Shown: positions 34,622 to 43,921 of the stretch, in pieces
Layout: every line of letters starts with the position of its first letter
How positions within the stretch are numbered: position 1 is the first letter of the stretch
NCBI GenBank assembly: GCA_018401355.1
Contig: JAGYLD010000002.1
Coordinates: forward strand, 1 to 64,000
Source of the DNA: Bacteroidales bacterium
GTDB lineage: Bacteria; Bacteroidota; Bacteroidia; Bacteroidales; B18-G4
DNA: 64,000 nucleotides
Reading direction: 5' to 3'
The notes under the pieces: generated by a model
What the model was told of the DNA's origin: nothing
Databases searched by the model: none
Seen by the model: the letters and a program-made list of their open reading frames with translations, nothing else
Position numbers and translations under genes: made by a program

Positions 34622-36186
34622 AAGGGGAAATCATCCGATGATTCTGCTTTTATTTCTTCTACGACAGGTTTTTCGGCTTTTTCATGCACCGGATTTCCTT
34701 CAACATAAATAGATTTTGGATCAGTTGGGCAGGCATATTCACATGCCCCGCAACCAACACATAATTCCTCTGTTACATGTGGCAATAGCAATCCGTTTTT
34801 GTGAGGGCGCATATCCACAGCTTTGGTGGGACAATGCTCAGAGCATGCACCACAATCAGTGCCGTCTGTTATGACAATACAATTTCTTTGAATAAATTTT
34901 GCTATCCCTATCTGGGTAATTTTTTTCTCCTCTATGCTTAGGGGGAGAATGGCTCCTGTCGGACATACTTCACCACATCGCGTACAATCAAAATTGCAAA
35001 AACTGGTTTTGTAATCCATATGAGGTTGAAGTATGCCATTTAACCCATATGTCAGTAAGCTGGGTTGCAATACCTGGGTGGGGCAAGCGCTTACACAAAG
35101 ATAACATGATGTACACAGGTTGTTAAAGTGATTAATATTTACAGATCCGGGAGGTGCTGTCGGATGCTGCCTGTTGACAGGAACAGGTGGTTTGTTTTGT
35201 CCTTGTCTCCTTCTTCTTTGGGCAAATAATGTATTATCAACCAAAAAGAATGATGACAGCAGGGCTGCAGATATGCCCAGAAACTTTCTTCTGCCATTAC
35301 CGTCGGAATCCGCCCGGGGGAATGTCTTTTGCTTTTTTCTGATGGAATACCTTACACCATTCTGAAGGCAGGAACTGAGGCAATTAAAGCAAACAACGCA
35401 GCGTGTATGATCAACTTTTTTGTTCAGAACATCAATACATCCGGCTTTGCAAACGGCTGAGCACAATCCGCAGTTTGTGCATTGGTTCTTATCCAGGCTG
35501 ATCCTGAACAAAGAGATGGCCGATGGGATACCAAGTAAAGTACCCACAGGACAAATAAGGTTACAATACAACCTGGAAAACTTTAGAGTTAACCAAACAA
35601 GGAATATAAAAAATACCAGGGAAAAAATGAAAGCAGGAATTTTAATTGTCCTGATCTCTACCGGATAAAGCGAATAAATGTCAAATGAAGATAAAATTCT
35701 TGAAAGCAGATTATTACCCAGTGCCAAAACAGGTTTAAAAAGCATTGTATTGATCTTTCCAAACAAACTGTAGGGGTCAAGGAAAGAAAATATGATTGCT
35801 GAACCACCAAACAAGACGACCAGGCTTAAAATCAGGATACCGTAACGAACAATGTTCTCTGGTTTTCTGTATTTGAATGTCTTTTTCCTGGAAAATTTTC
35901 TTTGGAAGAAAATCAGTACATCCTGTAAAATACCAAGCGGACAGAAAAATGAGCAATAAATTCTGCCAAATAAAAATGTAAGGATAAGGATTAGGATGAA
36001 TCCCGCAAAAGCCCAGCCAATGGAGTTAATAAAGCCAATTAATGATGGAACAAATTGAGTATAAGTTACATATCCTATCAGCAGGGTGGATAAATTGCTA
36101 CTGATATCAAGGAAAATGATAAAACTAAGGGCCAGAAATACTATTGCTAATGAGACCCTGAGTGTTTTCAGGATTTTGAACAACAT
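34618..36186 (-). CDS. NapH-like membrane polyferredoxin with multiple [4Fe-4S] sites
   Basis: A 522-aa protein. The N-terminal membrane part (about four to five helices) carries two CxxxCP motifs (YCSFFCPLG and YCNLICPVG), as in NapH/YccM-like electron-transfer proteins. It is followed by ferredoxin-type cysteine groups: CTNCGLCSAVC, CVVCFNCLSSC, CTSCYLCVSACP, CTRCGEVCP, CGACSEHCP and CVGCGACEYACP. It would pass electrons from the quinone pool or a soluble donor through several [4Fe-4S] clusters; the final acceptor is unknown. It follows the Tat-exported DUF362 gene by 3 bases, so they form one operon and probably one redox complex at the outer face of the inner membrane. Confidence 0.88.
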   Translation of the reverse strand: MLFKILKTLRVSLAIVFLALSFIIFLDISSNLSTLLIGYVTYTQFVPSLIGFINSIGWAFAGFILILILTFLFGRIYCSFFCPLGILQDVLIFFQRKFSRKKTFKYRKPENIVRYGILILSLVVLFGGSAIIFSFLDPYSLFGKINTMLFKPVLALGNNLLSRILSSFDIYSLYPVEIRTIKIPAFIFSLVFFIFLVWLTLKFSRLYCNLICPVGTLLGIPSAISLFRISLDKNQCTNCGLCSAVCKAGCIDVLNKKVDHTRCVVCFNCLSSCLQNGVRYSIRKKQKTFPRADSDGNGRRKFLGISAALLSSFFLVDNTLFAQRRRRQGQNKPPVPVNRQHPTAPPGSVNINHFNNLCTSCYLCVSACPTQVLQPSLLTYGLNGILQPHMDYKTSFCNFDCTRCGEVCPTGAILPLSIEEKKITQIGIAKFIQRNCIVITDGTDCGACSEHCPTKAVDMRPHKNGLLLPHVTEELCVGCGACEYACPTDPKSIYVEGNPVHEKAEKPVVEEIKAESSDDFPF

Positions 36187-36189
36187 CTC

Positions 36190-37113
36190 TTAAATCTTTA
36201 TCCTTTTGATGTTCAACTCATCAAGATTTTTGTTGCCCAGTTTCATATCGTGTGCAATCTGAATATAAGGAATATCTTCAGGTTCAAGTCCAAAAACCTT
36301 TGTGGCTGCGGCATCGATGGCCACAATATCGGAAGAAATAAGCTGTGTATTAAGTTGTACCACATCTTCATCAGATACGCCACGAGGCCCGTTTCGCTTC
36401 ATAACCCTGTAAGCATCGACAATATTCAGATCAGGTTTTCTATGATACACATAATCTGCGATACATTGATGCAAATCATTGCTGTGCCAGTACCTTCTGT
36501 CCCAGACTACACCCATCAGGTTTTTCATGGCTATGGTTATTTTAGCCGAACTGTGGTGTTTAAGGACAGGAACGTTGATGAAGACATCTGCGTTAAGAAT
36601 TAACTCATGCACCTTGGCTTCTTTGAGGCTTTTTCCCTTAGGTATGCTTACTGGTTTATAGTAACTTTCGTCATTGCCAGGAACAACTTTTGCGCCTGCT
36701 TCCTTTACTGCAGATTCAATGCCACTGTTGATATAGCATTTGTTCCAGTTGTTACAGGTATTGTCAAAAACATATACATCACTTGCTCCAGCTTCAAAAC
36801 AATGTTCCACAATCCGTTTTACGAGATCAGGATTGGTATTCGCTGCTCTTGCCGGTGTAGCATCCCAACCAATATTTGGTTTAACAACAACGGTTTGTCC
36901 TTCTTTAACATAATGGCTCATGCCGCCAAGGGCTTTGATCCCTTCGTCAAACATTTTTACAGGGTCATCACCCTTAATTGCAACAAGGTCATACAGGTCT
37001 TTTTTATCCTGAGGGTTAGAGGCATTTGCTTTGGTCAGATTTCCAAAAAGCAATGATGAACCCGCTATAAATGATGCACCTGCTCCTTTTTTTAAAAAGT
37101 CCCTTCTTTTCAT
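36190..37113 (-). CDS. DUF362 domain protein with Tat signal
   Basis: A 307-aa protein with a twin-arginine signal (KRRDFLKKG followed by a hydrophobic stretch), which implies export of a folded, often cofactor-bearing protein. The body matches DUF362 by its TVVVKPNIGWDATPARAANTNP block and the late MKNLMGVVWDRRYWH block. DUF362 proteins are frequently found fused or adjacent to [4Fe-4S] ferredoxins, as here: the polyferredoxin gene starts 3 bases after this stop. The biochemical role is unknown. Confidence 0.87.
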   Translation of the reverse strand: MKRRDFLKKGAGASFIAGSSLLFGNLTKANASNPQDKKDLYDLVAIKGDDPVKMFDEGIKALGGMSHYVKEGQTVVVKPNIGWDATPARAANTNPDLVKRIVEHCFEAGASDVYVFDNTCNNWNKCYINSGIESAVKEAGAKVVPGNDESYYKPVSIPKGKSLKEAKVHELILNADVFINVPVLKHHSSAKITIAMKNLMGVVWDRRYWHSNDLHQCIADYVYHRKPDLNIVDAYRVMKRNGPRGVSDEDVVQLNTQLISSDIVAIDAAATKVFGLEPEDIPYIQIAHDMKLGNKNLDELNIKRIKI

Positions 37114-37218
37114 AGTTAAAATTATTTATGAATGATGGGTCAATTATAATGGAATTGCGGAAATTTATTCCTGCTGTAAAAATACGATGAATTTCTGACA
37201 ATATTGTTGATCTTTTTC

Positions 37219-37250
37219 TCTGACAACTATTTGGAATTGTTATAATTTTG
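37219..37250 (+). promoter_or_regulatory. Candidate promoter of hemW
   Basis: A -7 element TAATTTTG (37243-37250) has an imperfect -33 TCTG (37219-37222) at a 20-base spacing. It ends 13 bases before the ATG at 37264. Confidence 0.35.
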
Positions 37251-37263
37251 AGACCACAAAAGG

Positions 37264-38385
37264 ATGGGTGGCGTTTATATCCATATACCATTTTGCAGAC
37301 AAAAATGTAATTACTGCAATTTTTTTTCTGTCGCATCAAAAAGGCTCAGGAAAGGATTTTCTCATGCTTTATTGAGAGAAATAAACCAACGTAAAGATTA
37401 TCTTAAAGAAGAGGTGGTCAACAGCATTTATTTTGGTGGTGGAACCCCTTCTGTTTTGAGTATCCAGGAATTGCAAAACATAATGGATGGCATTGCCAGT
37501 TGCTTTCAGATATCGAAAAAGGTTGAAATAACGATTGAATTGAATCCTGAAGATGTTGCAGAAAAATATATCCAGGGTTTGCTGAAGATGAATTTCAACA
37601 GGTTTAGCATAGGTGTACAGTCTTTCCACGATGATGATCTTCAAAGATTGAGCCGGAACCATGATGCAAAAAGGGCTATTGAATCAGTAAGGACAATCAA
37701 AGAATCGGGGTCTGACAATATTTCGCTTGACCTGATTTATGGAATACCAGGGTCTGATGATAACAGGTGGAAAAGAAACATAGATCACTTTTTAGAACTT
37801 GAAATCCCTCATTTGTCTGCATATGCATTAACGGTTGAAGAAAACACTCCATTGCATTGGATGATAAGTAAAAAGAAATTTCCAGTGGTTGCCGAGAGCA
37901 CAGTGGTAAAACAGTATGACATCCTGGTAGATAAAATGGCACGGGAAGGCTATATGCATTATGAGATTTCCAATTTTGCGAAAGTGGGTTTTTATTCAAG
38001 GCATAACAGTATTTACTGGCTGGGGGGAAACTATGCGGGATTTGGTCCGTCTGCCCATTCATATAATGGAATGTCAAGGGAGTGGAATGCAAAAAGCATA
38101 TCTGGATATATTACAGGAAGTAAGGGGAAAATTGTTGAGGAAAGGGAGATCTTAAGTGAGCAGGAAAAATATAATGAATATCTACTTACATCTTTGAGGA
38201 CAATTTGGGGATGTGATGCTGAGCACATTGAAAATGTCTTTGGCAGGCAAAGATCGGATAATATTAGAAACAAGATGGTTAAATATATAGATAATGAGCT
38301 GGTTAAACGAAAACAGAATACCTATTTTCTAACAGAAAAAGGTATGTTGTTATCTGATGGAATTTTGTCCGATCTTTTTGAATAA
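37264..38385 (+). CDS. hemW: HemW-type radical SAM heme chaperone
   Basis: A 373-aa radical SAM enzyme with the CxxxCxxC cluster motif (CRQKCNYC, near residue 12) right after YIHIPF, followed by YFGGGTPS and the ELNPEDV and RFSIGVQSF blocks typical of HemW (formerly called HemN-like coproporphyrinogen oxidase). HemW binds heme and delivers it to respiratory proteins. True HemN starts differently and has extra N-terminal residues, which are absent here. It is monocistronic and convergent with the DUF2892 gene 16 bases downstream. Confidence 0.93.
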   Translation: MGGVYIHIPFCRQKCNYCNFFSVASKRLRKGFSHALLREINQRKDYLKEEVVNSIYFGGGTPSVLSIQELQNIMDGIASCFQISKKVEITIELNPEDVAEKYIQGLLKMNFNRFSIGVQSFHDDDLQRLSRNHDAKRAIESVRTIKESGSDNISLDLIYGIPGSDDNRWKRNIDHFLELEIPHLSAYALTVEENTPLHWMISKKKFPVVAESTVVKQYDILVDKMAREGYMHYEISNFAKVGFYSRHNSIYWLGGNYAGFGPSAHSYNGMSREWNAKSISGYITGSKGKIVEEREILSEQEKYNEYLLTSLRTIWGCDAEHIENVFGRQRSDNIRNKMVKYIDNELVKRKQNTYFLTEKGMLLSDGILSDLFE

Positions 38386-38401
38386 ATCTGTAGTTGGTTA
38401 T

Positions 38402-38614
38402 TTACTTCTTTTTCTTTACAGCACAAGTGTTGATCCCAAGCACTTTGTAGAAACCACAAAACCCTGTGATACTGGTTATTAGAAAAATAATGACTACAAT
38501 GCCAAGGATAATGGCCAAGGTGCCCGAAATGACATTTGTAAAGTAAAGTGCAGCGATTAAGATAACCAACACAATTCTGACCACGCGGTCAGCGACACCC
38601 ATATTTGTTTTCAT
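38402..38614 (-). CDS. DUF2892 small inner-membrane protein
   Basis: A 70-aa protein with the N-terminal NMGVADRVVRIVLV block, two membrane helices and the GFCGFYKVLGINTC ending that define DUF2892 (the YgaP membrane-domain family). Two conserved cysteines flank the last segment. In other bacteria this module is linked to rhodanese or sulfur handling, but here it stands alone. Function is unknown. The gap up to the GH3 gene (38615-38802) contains no structure I can support. Confidence 0.85.
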   Translation of the reverse strand: MKTNMGVADRVVRIVLVILIAALYFTNVISGTLAIILGIVVIIFLITSITGFCGFYKVLGINTCAVKKKK

Positions 38615-38802
38615 AGCAAATATTTTTTCTTATAAACAACCGGCACGCGGATTTGTTTTTGATCTCCGGCTGTCTGATGGCCTCTAAATTGGCATATACT
38701 TATATCCTAGCACAATCCATCAATTTAATCAGCAGGTTATATATGCGATATTTCCCTTTGCCAAAAATGTATTAATTTTATCGCAATTTAAACAATCAAA
38801 AT

Positions 38803-40338
38803 ATGGCAATTCTGGGTTCAATAATAAAGAGAGCATATGCTTTACGTAGTATCCCCATTGAAAAGAAGAGGCGTTTTGATGGCTATGCTGCTCAGTTAAA
38901 AGTACTCCGGAAATTGTTGAAGAAAGCTGAATTAAGTGCTTTTGGAGAGAGATATAAGTTCCATGAAATCCTGAAGGAAAAGGATATTGTCAGGGCTTTT
39001 CAGGAACGGGTTCCAACTCATGATTACCAATCAATGTTTCAGCAATGGTGGTATCGTTCTTTAAATGGTGAGGGATTTGTTACGTGGCCAGGTCGGGTAA
39101 AGTATTTTGCCTTGACCTCGGGAACATCCGAATCATCAAGTAAACATATTCCTGTAACAGGCGATATGATCAGGGCTATCAGAAAAGCAAGTATCAGACA
39201 GCTCGTTAGTACTATAAAATATGATTTTCCTCTTGAATTTTATGAAAAGGGAATTTTAATGATCGGAGGGAGTACACACCTCAACTTCAATGGTGCTTAT
39301 TATGAAGGTGATTTATCCGGTATTTCTGCCGGCAACCTGCCATTTTGGTTCCAGCATTTTTACAAGCCGGGAAAGCGAATATCAAGAGAAAGGGAATGGG
39401 AGATCAAGCTTGAGGAGATAGTAAAAAAGGCCAAAAACTGGGATATAGGGATCATTGTTGGTGTTCCTGCCTGGATCCAGATCATTCTTGAGCGCATAAT
39501 AGAGCATTATAATGTAAAAACCATCCACGATATCTGGCCAAATCTTTCAGTTTATGTTCATAGCGGTGTTGCTTTTGAACCCTATGAAAAGAGTTTTTCC
39601 AGGCTTTTTTCAAAGCCGGTGATATACAATGAATCATATCTTGCCTCCGAAGGTTATATTGCTTATCAAAACAGAGTAGACACCAGGGGGATGCAAATGA
39701 TTCTCGATAATGGTTTGTTTTATGAGTTTGTGCCTTTCAACGAGGATAATTTCGATGCAGAAGGCAATTTGTTGCCAAACCATAAAGCGATAACCCTGAG
39801 GGATGTGCAGGAAAACAAAGAGTATGCATTGTTGCTTTCAACATGTTCCGGTGCATGGCGATATCTTATTGGGGATACCATTAAGTTTATTTCAAAGCCC
39901 AGGAATGAAATCCTTATCACAGGCAGGACAAAACATTTTATAAGTATATGTGGTGAGCATTTGTCACAGGATAATATGAACAGGGCCATTAGTAAACTTC
40001 AGAATGAGTTTAATGTAGAGATTCGTGAATGGACGGTAACAGGAATACGTTATGATACTATGTTTGCACATAAATGGTACCTTGGGACTGATGATCCGCT
40101 GGATCCGGAGGCTGCACGTGAAAAGATAGATGAATACCTGAAGATCCTGAATGATGATTACAGGGTAGAGCGAATAGCTGCCATAAAAGACGTTTTTGTT
40201 GAAGTCCTTCCGACAGCAGTTTTCGCCAAATGGATGAAAGATCACGGCAAAGAAGGTGGAGCCAATAAATTTCCAAGGGTATTGAAGAATAAGCAGTTTG
40301 AGGAATGGGAAAAATTTATTAAGGAATTAAATAAATAG
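38803..40338 (+). CDS. GH3 family acyl acid-amido synthetase
   Basis: A 511-aa member of the GH3 (auxin-responsive promoter) branch of adenylate-forming enzymes. The ATP motif FALTSGTSESSSKHIPV lies near residue 105, the NESYLASEG block is in the middle, and the C-terminal GRTKHFISICGEHLS motif carries the catalytic hinge. Plant GH3 enzymes join an acyl acid to an amino acid by an amide bond; the substrates of bacterial members are mostly unknown. It is the first gene of a tight operon with a LysE-type exporter 10 bases downstream and two HdeD-like proteins, which suggests that its product is exported. That link is inference. Confidence 0.9.
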   Translation: MAILGSIIKRAYALRSIPIEKKRRFDGYAAQLKVLRKLLKKAELSAFGERYKFHEILKEKDIVRAFQERVPTHDYQSMFQQWWYRSLNGEGFVTWPGRVKYFALTSGTSESSSKHIPVTGDMIRAIRKASIRQLVSTIKYDFPLEFYEKGILMIGGSTHLNFNGAYYEGDLSGISAGNLPFWFQHFYKPGKRISREREWEIKLEEIVKKAKNWDIGIIVGVPAWIQIILERIIEHYNVKTIHDIWPNLSVYVHSGVAFEPYEKSFSRLFSKPVIYNESYLASEGYIAYQNRVDTRGMQMILDNGLFYEFVPFNEDNFDAEGNLLPNHKAITLRDVQENKEYALLLSTCSGAWRYLIGDTIKFISKPRNEILITGRTKHFISICGEHLSQDNMNRAISKLQNEFNVEIREWTVTGIRYDTMFAHKWYLGTDDPLDPEAAREKIDEYLKILNDDYRVERIAAIKDVFVEVLPTAVFAKWMKDHGKEGGANKFPRVLKNKQFEEWEKFIKELNK

Positions 40339-40348
40339 CAGTTTTTCA

Positions 40349-40972
40349 ATGACACCTGTTTGGGAAGGAGTAATTCTAGGAATCACACTGGCATTTTTTT
40401 TTAGTTTTGGGCCTGCTTTATTTGCCATAATACAGACCAGTATTCACCGAGGATTATGGTCTGGATTTCAACTGGCATTTGGGATTTTCCTCAGTGATGT
40501 GGCTTTTGTGGCTCTTTGTTTCCTTGGAGCAATAAATATTATAAATTCCCAGGAAAGTCTTTTCGGTATCGGTAGTGGGATCATTTTGGTTGTTTTTGGC
40601 TTCGTGACATTTACCAGAAAAGCCCATATGGAAACGGATAAAGATGAAAACAATTCAAGCGCTCCCGGTCCGCTTACATTTATTCTGAAAGGTTTTTTTC
40701 TGAATATAGCCAATCCATTCGTATGGTTTTTCTGGATGGGAGTAGTAGTTACAGTAACTGCCAATTACAAAGGTGATACGCAATCACTGCTTTTGTTTTT
40801 TGCGGGTACCCTCCTGACTGTCCTCGTAACAGATTTGTTAAAATGTTTTGGTTCTTTTCAAATAAAGAAGTATCTTACACCAAAATTTATCCAGTGGATC
40901 AATAAGATTGCTGGAATTGGGCTGGTTTTGTTTGGAATATATCTTATTATTAGAACCATTATAGAATTTTAG
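40349..40972 (+). CDS. LysE family exporter
   Basis: A 207-aa inner-membrane protein with six predicted helices and the LysE/RhtB start pattern (GVILGITLAFFFSFGPALFAIIQTSIHRG, where the GP motif is characteristic). The family exports amino acids and small derivatives. It lies 10 bases after GH3 and 2 bases before an HdeD-like gene, so all four are likely co-transcribed. The substrate here may be a GH3-made conjugate or the amino acid itself; neither is shown. Confidence 0.88.
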   Translation: MTPVWEGVILGITLAFFFSFGPALFAIIQTSIHRGLWSGFQLAFGIFLSDVAFVALCFLGAINIINSQESLFGIGSGIILVVFGFVTFTRKAHMETDKDENNSSAPGPLTFILKGFFLNIANPFVWFFWMGVVVTVTANYKGDTQSLLLFFAGTLLTVLVTDLLKCFGSFQIKKYLTPKFIQWINKIAGIGLVLFGIYLIIRTIIEF

Positions 40973-40974
40973 TT

Positions 40975-41523
40975 ATGTTACAAGAATTCAGCAAAAATTG
41001 GTGGTTAATGACCATTAATGGTATACTTGCCATCATATTGGGTGTCTTTGCAATAATCATACCCAATGAAACCATAGTAGTTATTGCCAGGTACTTCGGA
41101 TTAATTGTAATGATAGGGGGTATAATACTTCTTATCGGAGCTGTTAACAACCTTCAAAAAAAGCGGCCATATGCGGTCTTGTTGACTGAGGCCATAGTCA
41201 GCATTATTATTGGGATCATCATTCTTATTTTTACAAAGCAAACACTTGAATTGTTCGTTATTTTGCTTGGAATTTGGGCCATCATCCTTGGGATATTGCA
41301 ACTTGCATTGCTGGCCAGTATTAAGGATGAGATCACTGGTAAGACAATGCTATTGATAAATGGACTTATTACATTAGTTTTTGGGATACTCATATTTTTT
41401 AATCCATTTACCGCAGTAAAGGCATTTACAATTATAATTGGATTGATTGCTTTGCTTTTTGGCATTGTAATGATTTATTATTCTGTTATACTAAAGAAAT
41501 ATGTTAACCAAAATAATCCATAA
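40975..41523 (+). CDS. HdeD family (DUF308) membrane protein, first copy
   Basis: A 182-aa protein with six predicted helices arranged as three related pairs, the DUF308/HdeD pattern (KNWWLMTINGILAIILGVFA then GIWAIILGILQL). HdeD is linked to acid resistance in enterobacteria, but the family's biochemical role is unclear. It is a paralogue of the next gene, 3 bases downstream, and belongs to the GH3-LysE operon. Confidence 0.87.
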   Translation: MLQEFSKNWWLMTINGILAIILGVFAIIIPNETIVVIARYFGLIVMIGGIILLIGAVNNLQKKRPYAVLLTEAIVSIIIGIIILIFTKQTLELFVILLGIWAIILGILQLALLASIKDEITGKTMLLINGLITLVFGILIFFNPFTAVKAFTIIIGLIALLFGIVMIYYSVILKKYVNQNNP

Positions 41524-41526
41524 GTT

Positions 41527-42057
41527 ATGGCAGGAAAAAAATATAAGAATTGGTGGCTTTTAACGCTTAAAGGTCTATTTGCAATCATCTTTGGAATTTT
41601 TGCATTGTTTGTACCCAATGTTACGCTGACTGTTTTGATGGAATATTTTGGTATTCTGGTATTGTTGAGTGGATTGTTCCTTATCATTGGATCATTCACC
41701 CACATGAAAAGCAACAGGCATTGGACAAGCTGGCTTTTTGAAGGTATCCTGGATATTATTGTTGGTGCTGTGATCATGCTTTATCCCACACTGACAATTG
41801 ATCTTTTTATCATCCTCATGGGTATATGGGCCATTACTGTTGGTTTTACTCAATTGTTTAATACTTTTAATGCGCATAAGGCCGGGCGTGCCAAGTGGTT
41901 AATGCTGCTTAACGCCCTGGTGGTTATTGTTTTTGGCCTGGTATTGTTTATCAATCCAACTGAATCCCAAATGGCCCTTACATATCTTGTTGGAGCGTTT
42001 TCATTGGTTTTCGGGCTTCTGATCACCATTTATTCATTTCAGTTGCAAAAACTGTAA
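41527..42057 (+). CDS. HdeD family (DUF308) membrane protein, second copy
   Basis: A 176-aa protein aligning along its whole length with the preceding one (KNWWLLTLKGLFAIIFGIFA and GIWAITVGFTQL at equivalent positions). The pair is therefore a tandem duplication that has diverged considerably. It has six predicted helices and is the last gene of the operon. The two may form a heteromeric membrane complex; this is inference. Confidence 0.87.
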   Translation: MAGKKYKNWWLLTLKGLFAIIFGIFALFVPNVTLTVLMEYFGILVLLSGLFLIIGSFTHMKSNRHWTSWLFEGILDIIVGAVIMLYPTLTIDLFIILMGIWAITVGFTQLFNTFNAHKAGRAKWLMLLNALVVIVFGLVLFINPTESQMALTYLVGAFSLVFGLLITIYSFQLQKL

Positions 42058-42083
42058 TATCTGAAGGGTAGCGGAATTTTTTT

Positions 42084-42110
42084 AAAAAACCCGAATCAAA
42101 GATCTTCGGG
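42084..42110 (-). terminator. Intrinsic terminator overlapping the recJ stop codon
   Basis: On the minus strand CCCGAA-N9-TTCGGG is followed at once by six Ts. The stop codon of recJ lies inside the 9-base loop, so the hairpin uses the last codons of the gene. Confidence 0.7.
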
Positions 42111-43847
42111 AAAGATTATATCTTTAATATTGAGTTGAAGGTATCTTTTAGCATTCCATTCATTTTCTTCGATGTGGTAACAAATGCTGAATGGCTTACC
42201 GGAAACAATCTTATCAAAATGATATCCCTGTTGAAAGGCGATGGCTGAGTATGGAAAGCCAGAAATATCCGGATGGACAACTTCTAGTTTTAAATGATTT
42301 TTGCCTACCACCCTGGAATTACCGGTATCGATAACCCTGTCGGTTTGAAATACCGGCGGCATATTTCCTGGACCGAAAGGTGCCAATTGTTTTAAGATCC
42401 TGAAAAACTTTGTATTGATTTCTTTCAGGATGATGTTGGCATCTATTTCAATTTCCGGAACAAACATTGACTCTGTGGTGTGTTCTTTAACATACTCTTC
42501 AAATCTATCCTTGAATGTTTGAAGGTTTTCAGGCTTCAGGGAAAGGCCAGCTGCATATTTATGTCCGCCAAAGTGCTCCAGAAGTTCACTGCAAGAGTCG
42601 ATGGCATCATATACATCAAAGTCTTTTATTGACCTGGCAGATCCGGTTACTAATCCATTGGATTGTGTCAGGACAATGGTAGGCCGGTAATAATAATCTG
42701 TTAGCCTGGAAGCAACGATTCCAATAACACCTTTATGCCAATCTTTATTGAATACAACAGTACTTTTGCTGTTTTTAAGAGAGGGTTCTGATTGAATAAA
42801 TTCCAAAGCTGCCTGAGTGGCATTGAGATCCAGGCTTTTTCTCTCAATATTCAGGTCATTGATCTGATCTGCAAGTTCTAATGCTTTAGCAAAATCCGTA
42901 GTGATCAGCAATTCTACCGAGTTTTTTGCATTTTCTATTCGTCCGGCAGCATTGATGCGAGGTCCGACAAGAAAAACAAGGTCACTTATAGAAATTTCCC
43001 TGTTGAACTGAAAGGGCCCTTTGGCACCTGCAATACGTTTGATCCCTGAATATTGGAATATGGCTTCAAATCCTGGCCTAGGTTTTTTATTGATGAGTTT
43101 TAATCCATAATAGGCCAAAATCCGGTTCTCTCCGATGATGGGGACAATATCTGCAGCAATGCTGACTACAACTAAATCGAGGTAGGAATTTAATTTATCA
43201 GCGGAAATGTTATATTTTAAAGAATAAGCCTGTATCAGCTTAAACCCAACACCGCAGCCGGATAATTCTTTAAAGGGATAGTTGCAATCGGGTCTTTTGG
43301 GATCTAAAACTGCACAGGCATCAGGAATTTTGTCACTGGGCCTGTGATGATCACAAATAATAAAATCTACTCCATTTTCCTTTGCATAAGATATTTTTTC
43401 TACGGCCTTAATGCCGCAATCAAGGACTATAATCAAGGAAAAATTATTCTCAATGGAAAAATCTATCCCTTTGTAAGATATGCCATATCCTTCAGCATAC
43501 CTGTCAGGAATATAGAAATCGATGTTCGGGTAAATGGATCTTAAAAAAGTATATACCAGTGCAACAGCTGTGGTGCCATCAACATCATAGTCGCCGTATA
43601 CAAGAATCTTTTCCTCTTTGTCGATGGCTGATTTGATCCTGTCAACGGCCAGGTTCATATCTTTCATCAGAAAAGGGTCGTGTAAATCACTTAAGGAAGG
43701 CCTGAAAAACGATTTTGCCTCCTCGAAGGTTGAAACCCCCCTCTGAACAAGTAAGTTGGCTAATTGACGATCAATGTTCAACGAAAGGGCCAGATTCTCA
43801 ACCGTAGCATTATCGCCTTGTTTCTTTAGGACCCATCGTTTTTTCAT
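42096..43847 (-). CDS. recJ: Single-stranded-DNA-specific exonuclease RecJ
   Basis: A 583-aa protein of the DHH phosphoesterase family. Motif I is YGDYDVDGTTA (near residue 83), the DHH motif is ICDHHRPSD (near 165), and the C-terminal DHHA1 block is FGGHKYAAGLS, followed by an OB-fold. RecJ degrades single-stranded DNA 5' to 3' in recombination and mismatch or base-excision repair. All catalytic motifs are present and the length is normal. It is the last gene of the long minus-strand stretch, with its terminator at the stop codon. Confidence 0.96.
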   Translation of the reverse strand: MKKRWVLKKQGDNATVENLALSLNIDRQLANLLVQRGVSTFEEAKSFFRPSLSDLHDPFLMKDMNLAVDRIKSAIDKEEKILVYGDYDVDGTTAVALVYTFLRSIYPNIDFYIPDRYAEGYGISYKGIDFSIENNFSLIIVLDCGIKAVEKISYAKENGVDFIICDHHRPSDKIPDACAVLDPKRPDCNYPFKELSGCGVGFKLIQAYSLKYNISADKLNSYLDLVVVSIAADIVPIIGENRILAYYGLKLINKKPRPGFEAIFQYSGIKRIAGAKGPFQFNREISISDLVFLVGPRINAAGRIENAKNSVELLITTDFAKALELADQINDLNIERKSLDLNATQAALEFIQSEPSLKNSKSTVVFNKDWHKGVIGIVASRLTDYYYRPTIVLTQSNGLVTGSARSIKDFDVYDAIDSCSELLEHFGGHKYAAGLSLKPENLQTFKDRFEEYVKEHTTESMFVPEIEIDANIILKEINTKFFRILKQLAPFGPGNMPPVFQTDRVIDTGNSRVVGKNHLKLEVVHPDISGFPYSAIAFQQGYHFDKIVSGKPFSICYHIEENEWNAKRYLQLNIKDIIFPEDL

Positions 43848-43921
43848 GATAATCTATTCTGATGTAAAGATAGTGATATTTTGTCATACTGATTTCAATA
43901 TTGCAGGCTGACAGTTATTCT

